Below, piece after piece: positions 37,874 through 47,200 of a DNA stretch of 64,000 nt. The stretch comes from Actinoplanes couchii. Its GTDB lineage: Bacteria; Actinomycetota; Actinomycetes; Mycobacteriales; Micromonosporaceae. A program made the translations under genes and the position numbers. Where the stretch lies: positions 58,602 to 122,601 of the forward strand of contig NZ_BOMG01000008.1 in NCBI RefSeq assembly GCF_016862075.1. The letters are read 5' to 3'. Under the pieces are notes generated by a model. It had not been told where the DNA came from, did not search any database, and was given only the letters and a program-made list of their open reading frames with translations. Each line of letters opens with the position of its first letter. The stretch's first letter is position 1.

Positions 37874-38662
37874 ATGAACAAGCAGCTTTTCGACGAACTC
37901 GTCGAGGACGCCCCACCCAGCACCGTCGACGTCGCCGGCATCGTCGGGCGGGAGAGGCGCCGCCGGTTCGGCCTGCGGCTCACCGGGATCGCCGCCGGGC
38001 TCGCCGCCGTCGGGGTGGTCGCCGGCCTGGTCGTCCAGAATCCCGCCACCTCCCCGTCCCCTCCGGCCGCGGTGGCCGGCGGCTTCCGCCTCGTCTCGGA
38101 CACCGACGCGTCGGTCGAACAGACCGCCCGGCGGCTGGAACAGGCCCTCGACGAGGCGCTCCGGGCCACCGCACCGGACGCCCGCTGGCGGCGGCTGTTC
38201 AAGCACACCGCCGCCGACGGGGAGCCGCCCATGATCAACGGAAAGGCCGCTGCCGACGTCGCGCAGCAGGTCTACAGCGGCAGCCAGGGCGTCGAGACCG
38301 GCGACCGGCGCGGCATGCTCCGGTTCCTCATCTCCTCACCCACCCCGTGCACCCCGGGCGCGGTCGTCCAGTGCGAGGACGCCTCGTCGATGGCGGAATA
38401 CTGGGCGAACTACTTCACCTGTGCCGCGAACCAGCCGGTCTGCGCCGTCGGGACGCTCCCGGACGGCCGGCGGACGAAGGCGGTGAGCACCGGTGCGAAC
38501 CGGCACCGCGCCTCGGTCGAACTCCCCGACAAGCGGGTGCTGGCGGTGGAGGTGAGCAACCGGTTCGCGCTGAACAAACCGCTCGACCCGGACGGGGCGC
38601 CACTCACCCTGGACCAGACCGAAGCCGTCGCCCGGTCCGTCGCCGGGCGCATCCTGCCGTGA
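37874..38662 (+). CDS. Putative membrane-anchored partner of the ECF sigma factor
   Basis: The 262-residue protein has a short cytoplasmic head (MNKQLFDELVEDAPPSTVDV), basic RERRRRFGLR, one span (LTGIAAGLAAVGVVAGLVV) and an extracellular domain with a cluster of cysteines (TPCTPGAVVQCE, FTCAANQPVC). The topology and gene order fit a regulator of the preceding sigma factor, although no zinc-binding HxxxCxxC motif is present in the head. ATG 37874 has GGGG five bases upstream; GTG 37859 is in frame and overlaps the sigma stop as GTGA. The function is inferred from context. Confidence 0.72.
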   Translation: MNKQLFDELVEDAPPSTVDVAGIVGRERRRRFGLRLTGIAAGLAAVGVVAGLVVQNPATSPSPPAAVAGGFRLVSDTDASVEQTARRLEQALDEALRATAPDARWRRLFKHTAADGEPPMINGKAAADVAQQVYSGSQGVETGDRRGMLRFLISSPTPCTPGAVVQCEDASSMAEYWANYFTCAANQPVCAVGTLPDGRRTKAVSTGANRHRASVELPDKRVLAVEVSNRFALNKPLDPDGAPLTLDQTEAVARSVAGRILP

Positions 38663-38674
38663 CGGACCCCGCGT

Positions 38675-38810
38675 TGACGTGCGACTGGGAGGTCGGGAAG
38701 AGTGGCGGCGAGCGGTCGCGGAGGAACCCGGTGTGAATCCGGGACGGTCCCGCCACTGTGACCGGGCCCTGCGGGGGTCCGGAAGCCAGGAGACTCCGGC
38801 CGCTCGTGAC
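38675..38810 (+). promoter_or_regulatory. Cobalamin (adenosylcobalamin) riboswitch
   Basis: Conserved blocks occur in the right order: GAACCCGGTGTGAATCCGGG near 38723-38743, CCGCCACTGTGACC near 38750, and GGAAGCCAGGAGAC near 38781. Together they form the B12 element of cobalamin riboswitches; the edges are approximate. It lies between the ECF partner gene and the cobaltochelatase start at 38852 and should shut off the cob genes when cobalamin is abundant. Confidence 0.92.
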
Positions 38811-38851
38811 AACCGACGCGCGGGCGTGGACACCCGCCGGAAGGGATCCTG

Positions 38852-41341
38852 GTGACGACTCCGTACCCGTTCTCGGCCGTGGTGGGCCTCGACGATCTCC
38901 GTTTGGCCCTGCTGTTGACCTCGGTCTCCCCGGCGGTCGGCGGCGTCCTGGTCCGGGGGGAGAAGGGCACCGCCAAGAGCACCGTGGTCCGGGCCCTCGC
39001 CGGTCTCCTCCCGCACGTCGACGTGGTGCGCGGCTGCCGGTTCGCCTGCGATCCAGCGGCCCCCGACCCCGGTTGCCCGGACGGCCCGCACGCTCCCGCC
39101 GAGTCCCCGGTCCCTGCCGCACCCTTGGTCTCCACCGCGCCGTCAGTCTCCACCGCACCCGTGGTTTCCACCGCTCCGTCGGTCTCCCGGCCCGCCAGCC
39201 TTGTCGAGCTTCCCGTCGGGGCCACCGAGGACCGGGTCGTCGGCACCCTCGACCTACAGCGCGCCCTCAGCGACGGGGTCAAGGCGTACGAGCCGGGTCT
39301 GCTCGCCGCCGCCCACCGCGGGGTCCTCTACGTCGACGAGGTCAACCTACTGCCGGACCACCTCGTCGACCTGCTCCTGGACGCCGCCGCGATGGGCCGC
39401 GCCCACGTCGAGCGCGACGGGGTCTCGGTCAAACACGCCGCCCGGTTCCTGCTGGTCGGCACCATGAACCCGGAAGAGGGCGAACCCCGGCCGCAGCTCG
39501 TCGACCGGTTCGGCCTGGTCGTCAACGTGGCCGCGCCCCGCGACGCCCGGCAGCGCGCCGAGGTGGTCCGGCGGCGGCTCGCGTACGAGGCCGACCCCGA
39601 CGGTTTCGCGGCCCGGTTCGGCGCCGACGAGCAGGAGTACGCGGCCCGCATCGCCGCCGCCCGCGCCCAGCTCCCGGCGGTGGCTCTGCCCGACTCCGAA
39701 CTCGACCGGATCGCCCGGGTCTGCCTCGCCTACGGTGTCGACGGCATGCGCGCCGACATCGTGGTGGCCCGCTGCGCCGTCGCGATGGCCGCCTGGCACG
39801 GCCGCGACCGCGTCACCGCCGACGACGTCCGCGACGCGGCCCGTCTGGCCCTGCCGCACCGCCGCCGCACCGACCCGCTCGACCCGCCCGGCACCGACGA
39901 GGAGAAACTCGACGAGGCCCTGGCCGAAGCCGAACGCCAGGCCGAGGAGGACCGCCAGGCCGAGGAGGACCGGAACCCGGACGACGATCCCGACGGCGAC
40001 GGTGGTCCTTCCGGTGGTGGCCCTTCCGACAGCGGTCCTTCCGACGGCGGTCCCTCCGGAGGTGGGCCTTCCGGAGGTGGTCCGGACGGTGGCGGTCCCG
40101 GCGGTGGTGACGGTCAGCGCGACAGCGGCGGCCCGGCCGGTTCCCCCAACCCCTCCGCGGGTACGGATCCCGCCCCGCCTTCCACCGAATCGTCGTCCCC
40201 GGCCGAGTCCACGGGCGAGTCCCAGCCTGCCCGTGGTGCGATGGCCTCCGCCGGAGCCGCCTACCGCACCCGCACGCTCCGCATCGCGGCCCGCGGCGAA
40301 GGCGGCCACACCGGCCGTCGTTCCCCGGCCTTCGCCCGCCGGGGCCGTGTCGTCGGAAGTCGCCTCCCACAGGGTAAACTGGCCGGCGCCCCGCACCTGT
40401 TCGCCACCCTCCGAGCGGCCCTGGACCGCGCCGCTCTGGACCGCGTTGCCGTGAACCATGCCGCGGTGAACCAGGCAGCCTTGGACCGCGCCGCTCTGGA
40501 CCGCGCCGCTCTCGGCGCCGGCGATCCTTCCTCCGCCGGCCTGTCCCTTACCCATGGCGAGGGTGCCGGGCTTGCGAGCGGCGCCGGGATGGCCGGAGCC
40601 ATGGTGCGGGTGCTGCCGCGGGATGTTCGGGAGTCGGTCCATGTGGGGCGGGAGGCGAACCTTGTGCTCTTCGTGGTGGACGCCTCCGGGTCGATGGCCG
40701 CGCGGAAACGGATGACCCTGGTCAAGACGGCGGTGCTGTCCCTGCTGCGGGACGCCTACCAGCGGCGGGACCGGATCGGCATGATCACGTTCCGGGGGAG
40801 TGACGCCGACGTGGTGCTGCCGCCCACCTCCAGCCACGAGGTCGGGGTCCAGAAGCTGGCCGCGCTGCGTACCGGAGGCCGCACCCCGCTGGCGGCCGGT
40901 CTCCAGGCGGCGGCTCGGACGATCGCCACCGAACGCCGCCGCGACCCCCGCCGCCGCCCACTGCTGGTCCTGGTCACCGACGGCCGCGCGACCAGCGGCC
41001 CCGACCCGTTGCGCCTGGTCCCAGCCCTGTCCGGGGTATCGAGCGTGGTCGTCGACTGCGAATCCGGCCCGATCCGCCTGGGCCTGGCCCGCCGCCTGGC
41101 CGCCGCCTTGAACGCCGAGGTGATGCCCCTCGACCAGCTGGAAGCCGCCACCGTCCGAACCCGCCCCGCGTCGCCCACCGCGACCCCCGGCACGGCCCCG
41201 GGCTCCAGCGCGGCCCGGGGTTCCAGCGCGGCCAGGGGTTCCAGCACGGCCCGAGGTTCCGATACGGCCCGGGGTTCCAGCACGGTGCCCGGCACGGCCC
41301 CGGGGTCCACCCCCGATCGTGCCTACCGCCGCGCCGCATGA
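38852..41341 (+). CDS. Cobaltochelatase subunit (ChlI-ChlD fusion)
   Basis: The 829-residue protein combines an AAA+ ATPase and a von Willebrand A domain, like mycobacterial putative cobaltochelatases that work with CobN to insert cobalt. Walker A is GEKGTAKST at 36-44, Walker B is LYVDEVNLLP, and MIDAS is DASGSM with Asp610 and the later TDGRATSG. An STAP-repeat insert lies after the Cys-containing CRFACDPAAPDPGC. A linker of about 110 residues is acidic, then Gly/Ser/Pro-rich (350-460). A pentad region follows (523-556) and the tail holds GSSAAR-like hexads. It starts at GTG with AAGGG upstream, directly after the riboswitch. No cobN is in the window. Confidence 0.88.
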   Translation: MTTPYPFSAVVGLDDLRLALLLTSVSPAVGGVLVRGEKGTAKSTVVRALAGLLPHVDVVRGCRFACDPAAPDPGCPDGPHAPAESPVPAAPLVSTAPSVSTAPVVSTAPSVSRPASLVELPVGATEDRVVGTLDLQRALSDGVKAYEPGLLAAAHRGVLYVDEVNLLPDHLVDLLLDAAAMGRAHVERDGVSVKHAARFLLVGTMNPEEGEPRPQLVDRFGLVVNVAAPRDARQRAEVVRRRLAYEADPDGFAARFGADEQEYAARIAAARAQLPAVALPDSELDRIARVCLAYGVDGMRADIVVARCAVAMAAWHGRDRVTADDVRDAARLALPHRRRTDPLDPPGTDEEKLDEALAEAERQAEEDRQAEEDRNPDDDPDGDGGPSGGGPSDSGPSDGGPSGGGPSGGGPDGGGPGGGDGQRDSGGPAGSPNPSAGTDPAPPSTESSSPAESTGESQPARGAMASAGAAYRTRTLRIAARGEGGHTGRRSPAFARRGRVVGSRLPQGKLAGAPHLFATLRAALDRAALDRVAVNHAAVNQAALDRAALDRAALGAGDPSSAGLSLTHGEGAGLASGAGMAGAMVRVLPRDVRESVHVGREANLVLFVVDASGSMAARKRMTLVKTAVLSLLRDAYQRRDRIGMITFRGSDADVVLPPTSSHEVGVQKLAALRTGGRTPLAAGLQAAARTIATERRRDPRRRPLLVLVTDGRATSGPDPLRLVPALSGVSSVVVDCESGPIRLGLARRLAAALNAEVMPLDQLEAATVRTRPASPTATPGTAPGSSAARGSSAARGSSTARGSDTARGSSTVPGTAPGSTPDRAYRRAA
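40423..40512. repeat. 15-base tandem repeat inside the cobaltochelatase gene
   Basis: Six units of 15 bases, three of them exact GGACCGCGCCGCTCT, encode pentads of the form RAALD. The unit differs from the array at 23631 by three bases in fifteen. Confidence 0.8.
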
Positions 41342-41502
41342 TCCGGTGACATCCCGGAACCGACAATTTCCGCTCTGTCCCGGCAGCCCTCCGACCACGC
41401 GGCCCGAAGGCCTACGGCCCGAAAGTCCACGGCCCGAATATCCGCGGCATGGGTGACCAGTCCACATGAGTGACCACCGAGGCCGAGCCGGTGCCGGCCA
41501 AC

Positions 41503-41576
41503 GGCCAGGCCCAGGCTCGGCCAGGCCCAGGCTCGGCCAGGCCCAGGCTCGGCCAGGCCCAGGCTCGGCCAGGCCC
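41503..41576. repeat. 16-base tandem repeat, 4.6 copies
   Basis: Four exact copies of GGCCAGGCCCAGGCTC and a ten-base partial copy lie in the spacer before cobO. Confidence 0.9.
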
Positions 41577-41580
41577 GCCC

Positions 41581-41638
41581 GATCCCAGGATCGCATGGAC
41601 CCAGGACCGTCCGATCCCAGGACCGCATGGACCCAGGG
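41581..41638. repeat. 32-base imperfect duplication
   Basis: GATCCCAGGATCGCATGGAC at 41581 recurs at 41613 with C in place of T at the eleventh base, each followed by CCAGG. It directly follows the 16-base array. Confidence 0.7.
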
Positions 41639-41883
41639 CAGCCCAAGGCCAGGGCCGGTCCGGACCGGGTCGGCTTGGGCGTAGTGATGGGCTCGGGTGT
41701 GTGGTTGTCGGCCGGGGTGCAGCGGCGCGTGGGCGGTGGCCGGGATGCGCGGGCGGCTGGGGTAGCCGGTGAGTGGGGCCGGGGAGTGCGTGGCGGGAGC
41801 CGCGCTGAGTTCGTGGGGCGTAGGGGGCGGGACAGGGTGGTTCCGGCGGGACCTGAAAGGCGTATCAGAAAAGGGGTTGGATT

Positions 41884-42483
41884 GTGCCGCAAGGGAAAGT
41901 GACAAGCGTTCCGAATGATGGTCTGACGACGCGTCAGCGGCGGCGGCAAGCGGTTTTCGCGGTGCACACCGGGCCGGGTAAAGGGAAGTCGACGGCGGCT
42001 TTCGGAATGGCGTTGCGGGCCTGGAGCGCGGGCTGGCCGGTGGGTGTTTTTCAGTTCGTGAAGTCGGAGAAGTGGAAGGTGGGGGAGGAGACCGCGCTGA
42101 AGGCGCTCGGTGAGCACGGTCCGACCCCGGTGACCTGGCACAAGATGGGTGAGGGCTGGTCCTGGATCCAGCGGGCCGGCAGCGAGCGGGATCATGCCGC
42201 GGAGGCCGCTGAGGGGTGGGCGCAGATCAAGCGGGATCTGGCGGCGGAAACGCACAAGTTCTATGTTCTGGACGAGTTCACCTACCCGATGAAATGGGGG
42301 TGGGTGGATGTCGCCGATGTGGTGGAGACGTTGCAGAACCGGCCGGGCACCCAGCATGTGGTGATCACCGGTCGGGATGCGCATGCTGATCTGATCGCGG
42401 CGGCGGATCTGGTCACCGAGATGACGAAGATCAAGCATCCGATGGACGCGGGGCGGAAAGGTCAGCAGGGGATCGAATGGTGA
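41884..42483 (+). CDS. cobO: Cob(I)yrinic acid a,c-diamide adenosyltransferase
   Basis: CobO attaches the adenosyl group to the corrin cobalt using ATP. The 199-residue protein has the N-terminal P-loop GPGKGKST at 30-37, the VGVFQFVKSEKWKVGEE segment, and YVLDEFTYPMKWGWV, all hallmarks of the CobA/CobO type. GTG 41884 is preceded by AAAGGGG with a seven-base gap. Its stop overlaps the cobB start by seven bases, so the two are coupled. It belongs to the riboswitch-led cluster, though the 542-base spacer before it may hold a further promoter. Confidence 0.95.
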   Translation: MPQGKVTSVPNDGLTTRQRRRQAVFAVHTGPGKGKSTAAFGMALRAWSAGWPVGVFQFVKSEKWKVGEETALKALGEHGPTPVTWHKMGEGWSWIQRAGSERDHAAEAAEGWAQIKRDLAAETHKFYVLDEFTYPMKWGWVDVADVVETLQNRPGTQHVVITGRDAHADLIAAADLVTEMTKIKHPMDAGRKGQQGIEW

Positions 42484-43817
42484 ATCGGGTTGTCATCGCC
42501 GCGCCGGCCAGTGGGCACGGGAAGACCACGGTGGCGACCGGGCTGCTGGCGGCGTTCGCCCGGCGCGGGCTGCGGGTGGCGCCGTTCAAGGTGGGGCCGG
42601 ACTACATCGATCCGGGTTATCACGCGCTCGCCGCTTCGCGACCGGGGCGCAACCTGGACCCCGTCATGGTCGGGGAAGACCTGATCGGGCCGCTGTTCGC
42701 GCACGGCTCGCAGGGTGCTGACCTGGCGATCGTCGAGGGGGTGATGGGGCTCTACGACGGGCGGACCGGCTCTGGGGACCAGGGTTCGACGGCGCAGGTC
42801 GCGAGCCTGCTCGACGCCCCGGTGATCATGGTGGTGGACGCGGCCGCGCAGGGGCGGTCGATCGCGGCGGTGGTGCACGGGTTCCGCAGTTTCGGGTCGG
42901 TGCGGCTGGCCGGTGTGATCCTGAACCGGGTGGGTTCGGAGCGGCACGAGCAGATTCTGCGGGACGCCTGCGAGGAGGTCGGCACCCCGGTGCTGGGCGC
43001 GTTGCGGCGGGCCGACGCGGTGGCGGCGCCGTCGCGGCATCTGGGGCTGATCCCGGCCGCGGAACGGCGCGCGGAGGCCCTCGCGTCGGTGGAGGCGATG
43101 GCCGATCTGATCGCCGCGTCGGTGGACCTGGACGCGGTGGCGGCGGTGGCCCGGTCGGCGGCGCCGTTGCCGCACCAGGCGTGGAGCCCGGCCGCGGCAG
43201 AGCCGATCAAAAACGGTCCGGTGGTCGCGGTTGCCGGTGGTCCGGCTTTCTCCTTCTCGTACGCCGAGACCACCGAACTGCTGTCCGGGGCGGGTGCGAC
43301 GGTGGTGTCGTTCGACCCGCTGCACGACGAGAAACTGCCGGTTGGCACCAAGGCGATCGTGGTGGGCGGCGGTTTCCCGGAGGTGTACGCGAGCGCCCTG
43401 TCCGCCAACGAGCCGCTGCGCGCCGCGGTCAAGGCCTTCGACGGGGTGATCGCCGCCGAGTGCGCCGGCCTGCTGTGGCTGTGCGAGTCGCTGGACGGCG
43501 CGCCGATGTGCGGGGTCCTGGAGGCGGAGGCGGTGATGTCGCCGTCGCTGACGCTGGGGTACCGGGACGCGGTGGCGTTGTCGGACAGCCCACTGGGCCC
43601 GGCGGGCACCCGGGTGACCGGGCACGAGTTCCACCGCACCGTGGTGCATCCGCGGTCGGGCCTGCTGCTGTCCCCGGCGGGTGGCGCGGCGTGGGCGTGG
43701 CGGGGCGCCGATCCGGAGGGTTTCGCGTCGCCCCGGCTGCACGCGTCCTACCTGCACCTGCACTGGGCGGGCACACCGGCGCTGGCCCGCTCGCTGGTCA
43801 CCGCAGCGGCCGGGTGA
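42477..43817 (+). CDS. cobB: Cobyrinic acid a,c-diamide synthase
   Basis: CobB amidates the a and c side chains of hydrogenobyrinic or cobyrinic acid with glutamine and ATP. The 446-residue protein has an N-terminal dethiobiotin-synthetase-like domain with P-loop APASGHGKTT and the region FKVGPDYIDPGYH, and a C-terminal class I glutamine amidotransferase-like domain with nucleophile Cys329 in AAECAGLLWL and the terminal SYLHLHW His. ATG 42477 has AGGGG five bases upstream; GTG 42480 is also in frame. Its stop overlaps the cobE start as GTGA. Confidence 0.96.
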   Translation: MVNRVVIAAPASGHGKTTVATGLLAAFARRGLRVAPFKVGPDYIDPGYHALAASRPGRNLDPVMVGEDLIGPLFAHGSQGADLAIVEGVMGLYDGRTGSGDQGSTAQVASLLDAPVIMVVDAAAQGRSIAAVVHGFRSFGSVRLAGVILNRVGSERHEQILRDACEEVGTPVLGALRRADAVAAPSRHLGLIPAAERRAEALASVEAMADLIAASVDLDAVAAVARSAAPLPHQAWSPAAAEPIKNGPVVAVAGGPAFSFSYAETTELLSGAGATVVSFDPLHDEKLPVGTKAIVVGGGFPEVYASALSANEPLRAAVKAFDGVIAAECAGLLWLCESLDGAPMCGVLEAEAVMSPSLTLGYRDAVALSDSPLGPAGTRVTGHEFHRTVVHPRSGLLLSPAGGAAWAWRGADPEGFASPRLHASYLHLHWAGTPALARSLVTAAAG

Positions 43818-43879
43818 CCGCTGCGAAGTCCGAGGCCGGCGGCCGGGTGATGGCTGAGAAGTCCGAAGCTGGCGGCCGG
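43814..43879. repeat. 33-base tandem duplication at the cobE start
   Basis: Two 33-base units both end in GGCGGCCGG and share GAAGTCCGA. Each starts with GTG, giving three in-frame start options 33 bases apart. The encoded units share the core AKSEAGGR / EKSEAGGR. Confidence 0.85.
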
Positions 43880-44263
43880 GTGATCGTTCTCGGTCTCGGG
43901 GCCCGCAGCGGTGTCGATCTCGAAGCCCCGGTCCGGGCGGCTCTGGCGGTGGCGGGCCTGACTCCGGGTGACGTCGCGGTGCTGGCGACCCTGGACCGCC
44001 GGGCGGCCGAACCGCGGGTGCGGGATTTGGCGGCGCGCCACGGCTGGCGGCTGGCCGGATTCCCCGCGCACGAGCTGGCCGCCTGTCCGGTCCCGAACCC
44101 GGGCCGGGCCGCGGGGGTCGCGGTCGGCACCCCGAGCGTGGCGGAGGCCGCGGCCCTGCTGGCGGCCGGTCCGGGCGCCGAGTTGATCCTGCCCAAACGG
44201 GCCGCCGGGGGAGTGACGGTCGCCTTATACAGCGCCCGGGTATCAATCACGACATTTACCTAA
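43814..44263 (+). CDS. cobE: Cobalamin biosynthesis protein CobE (CbiG C-terminal type)
   Basis: The 149-residue protein resembles the CobE / CbiG C-terminal domain, involved in ring contraction steps of corrin synthesis. After a repeated head it reads VIVLGLGARSGVDLEAPVRAAL, then AVLATLDRRAAEPRVRDLAARHGW, and ends with SVAEAAALLAAGPGAELILPKRAAGGVTVALY, the usual closing part. The head consists of two copies of an 11-codon unit, each beginning with GTG, and GTG 43880 is a third possible start. GTG 43814 overlaps the cobB stop. A TTA codon occurs at 44225. Confidence 0.85.
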   Translation: MTAAKSEAGGRVMAEKSEAGGRVIVLGLGARSGVDLEAPVRAALAVAGLTPGDVAVLATLDRRAAEPRVRDLAARHGWRLAGFPAHELAACPVPNPGRAAGVAVGTPSVAEAAALLAAGPGAELILPKRAAGGVTVALYSARVSITTFT

Positions 44264-44283
44264 AAATCATCCGATCGTGCGGC

Positions 44284-47200
44284 GTGTCTTCTGACAATAC
44301 GTCCGTGCGATCGGGTCGGAGAGTCTCCATTCTGGTAGTCGTGGTGCTGGTGCTCACCCTGTGCGCCCGGCCCGAGGCCGCGATGGCGGGTGTGCTGAAA
44401 TCCACGGCGCAGGGCATCCGCGCCGAGGTCAACCTGCTCAGCGGGGTGCTGCCGCTGACCGTGGCGGTGCCCAGCCCGGAACGCAGCTGGACCGAGGGCG
44501 GCGCCGCCTCCTCGTCCACGCTGGCGAACCCGGGCCTGAAACTGCTCGGCCAGTCGATCCTGAGCAGCGGCGTGGTCACCTCGACCGCCGGGCCGGGCAC
44601 CGGCTCCAGCGGGCGCGCCGAGTCGAGCGTGGCCGGGGCGTCGGTCCTGGGCGCGACCGGCATCGGGGTCGGCGCGGTCCGGACGGTCTGCGTGATGGCG
44701 AGCTCCGGTATCACCACGACCACCGAGATCGCCGACCTGAAGGTGGCCGGGCAGACCATCGCCAACCCGGACGTCAACCTGAAGCTGCCGGTCGGCAACC
44801 TGGCCAGCGTCTACATCGACCACCGCACGGCCGACTGGGACGCCAACGGGGTCTACAAGTACACGGTCCGCGCCGTCGACGTGTCGCTGCTCGGCGGCGC
44901 CGGGATCCTCAGCACCGTCGCCAACGGCTCGGTCGTGGTCGCCGAGTCGGTCTGCTCCGGCACGATCGTCCTGGACCAGCCGACCGTCACCCCGGTCGCG
45001 CTCGCCCCGGGCCAGTCCGGCACCCCGGTCGTGACCGCCACCAACAGCGGTGACGTCGGCGCGCAGAACACCACGATCAAGATCCCCAAGCCCGGTTCCC
45101 AGTACGTCCTGGGCCCGCCCGTCACCACCGGCGGCGGAACCTGCTCGACGACCGACCCGGACTACGTGATCTGCACCGGCGTGACAGTTCCCGGCCGGGG
45201 CAACGCCAAGGTGTCGCTGCCGGTGACCCTGAAGTCGTCGGCCGGCGCCGGCACGCCCGCGTGGGCCACCTCCACCGGCAAGCTGATCAGCGCGGCCAGC
45301 ACCCCGGTCGTGCAGGCCGACCGGACGAAGACCCAGACCGCCAACGGCACCCTGGTGAACCCGCAGGTCCCGGCCAGCACCGGCGGCACCGTCACGGTCA
45401 ACCAGGTCACCCTGGCGGCCGGCCGGACCGCCACCGGAACCGTCAAGGTCACCAACCCGGGCCCGTCGGACGCCGCCGCCACGATCACCGTCCCGATCGG
45501 GAACCGGCCCACCGGCGTCACGGTCGCCTCGGCCGACGTGGACGGCACCCCGTGCACGGTCACCACCGCCACGATCACCTGCACCGCCGTGCCGATCACG
45601 GCCGGCGCCGAGGCCACCGTGAAGATCAACACGGCGGCCACCGTCACCACCCCGGTCGGCACCACCTGGGACCTGGCCGGGGTGACCGCCCTGATGAACG
45701 GCACCACGGTCACCGGCGCCGGCCGCCTGATCACGGTCGGCGCCGCCGAGGTGAACCTGTCCGGCGGGGTCACCGTCGTCCCGGCCACCGCCATCCCCGG
45801 CGGGTCGGCCGGCACCGCCACCGTGAAGGTCACCAACGCCGGTTCGCTGGCCGCCTCCCCGACCACCATCACCATCCCGGCGGCCCCGGCCGGCATCACC
45901 GTCTCCGCCCCGGTCACCACCACCGGCGGCGGCACCTGCGCCACCGGCCTCACCGGCGTGACCTGCACCGGCGTCACCGTCCCGGCCGGGCAGTCGGTGA
46001 ACGTGGCGGTGCCGGTCACCCTGGCCCCGGCGGTCACCACCCCGTGGGTCGCCACCTCGGTCGCGCCGATCACCGCCACCGCCGGGGGTTCCACCGGCAC
46101 CACCACCGGCTCGATCGTCACCCCGGCGCCCAAGTTCAACCTGGGGGTCACCGCCACCGGGCCGCTGGCCGGCACGGTCAGCCCCGGGCAGACCACCACC
46201 ATCACCACGAAGATCGAGAACTCCGGCCCGTCGGACGCCACTCCGGCCACCTTCACCGTGGTCGCCCCGACCGGCACCACCCTGGGCACCGCGACCGGCG
46301 CCACCTGCACCAGCAGCCTCACCCGGACCGAGCTGGCCTGCTCCGCCAACCTCCCGGCGGCCGCGCCGGCACTGACCGTCGCGGTGCCGGTGACGGTGAA
46401 CCCGCTCGCCGATCCCACCCGGGCGCTCACCGGCGGCTGCGTCAGCCTGGACGGCGACGCCGTCTGCCAGACCGGCGAACCGGTGCTGCCCCCGATCACG
46501 CTGCGCACCCCGTTCCTGGTCCGGGTCACCGGCACGTTCGCCCCGGCGGTGATCACTCCCGGTCAGGACGGCACCGGCAAGCTGACCCTGCGATCACTGC
46601 AGAACGAGAGCAACCTGACCGTCACCATCCCGGCCGGGCCGGCCCTGCCCAGCGGCTTCAGCGTGGTGTCCGCGACCGCCGGCGGCACCCCCTGCACGGT
46701 CGGCGCCACCGCCGTCACCTGCACCGGCGTCGACCTGACCGCGCTCACCGGCAAGGACGTCGCGGTCAAGGTCGCCGTCGACCAGGGTGTGCTGCCACCG
46801 GCCGCCTGGATCCCGGCCGGGATCACCGTCGGCAGCGGCACCGAGTCGACGAGCCTCACCGGGCCGCTCGCCGCCACCGGCACCGTCAACTACACCCTCG
46901 CCGCCACCGCCACCGTCCCCGCCGACAACACCGTGCTGCCCGGCGCCGCCACCACCCTCGGCGCGACGGTCACCAACAACGGCCCGTCCACCGCGGCGCC
47001 GGCGATCTTCCGGATCCTGGCGCCGAACGGGACCGCCTTCGCCGCCACCGGACTGCCCGCGGGCTGCCTGCGGCTCCTGCTGGACAACGTGCTCACCTGC
47101 ACCGTCGCGTCGATGGCCCGCAACGCCTCGACCGGCCCGCTCAGCCTGCCGATCACGGTGGCCGCCAACACCGACCCGTGGACCCCGGTCACCGGCGGCT

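Larger units (their letters stand above)
41342..41883. other. Repeat-rich spacer inside the cob gene cluster
   Basis: These 542 bases separate the cobaltochelatase gene from cobO. They hold a 16-base array and a 32-base duplication. No reading frame here has a credible ribosome binding site apart from the AAAGGGG that serves cobO at the end, so a second promoter is possible. Confidence 0.55.

Noticed and set aside
41466..41902. Small forward frames over the spacer before cobO
   Set aside because: They consist of the 16-base repeat read as Pro/Ala/Arg or Gly/Arg text and lack ribosome binding sites.
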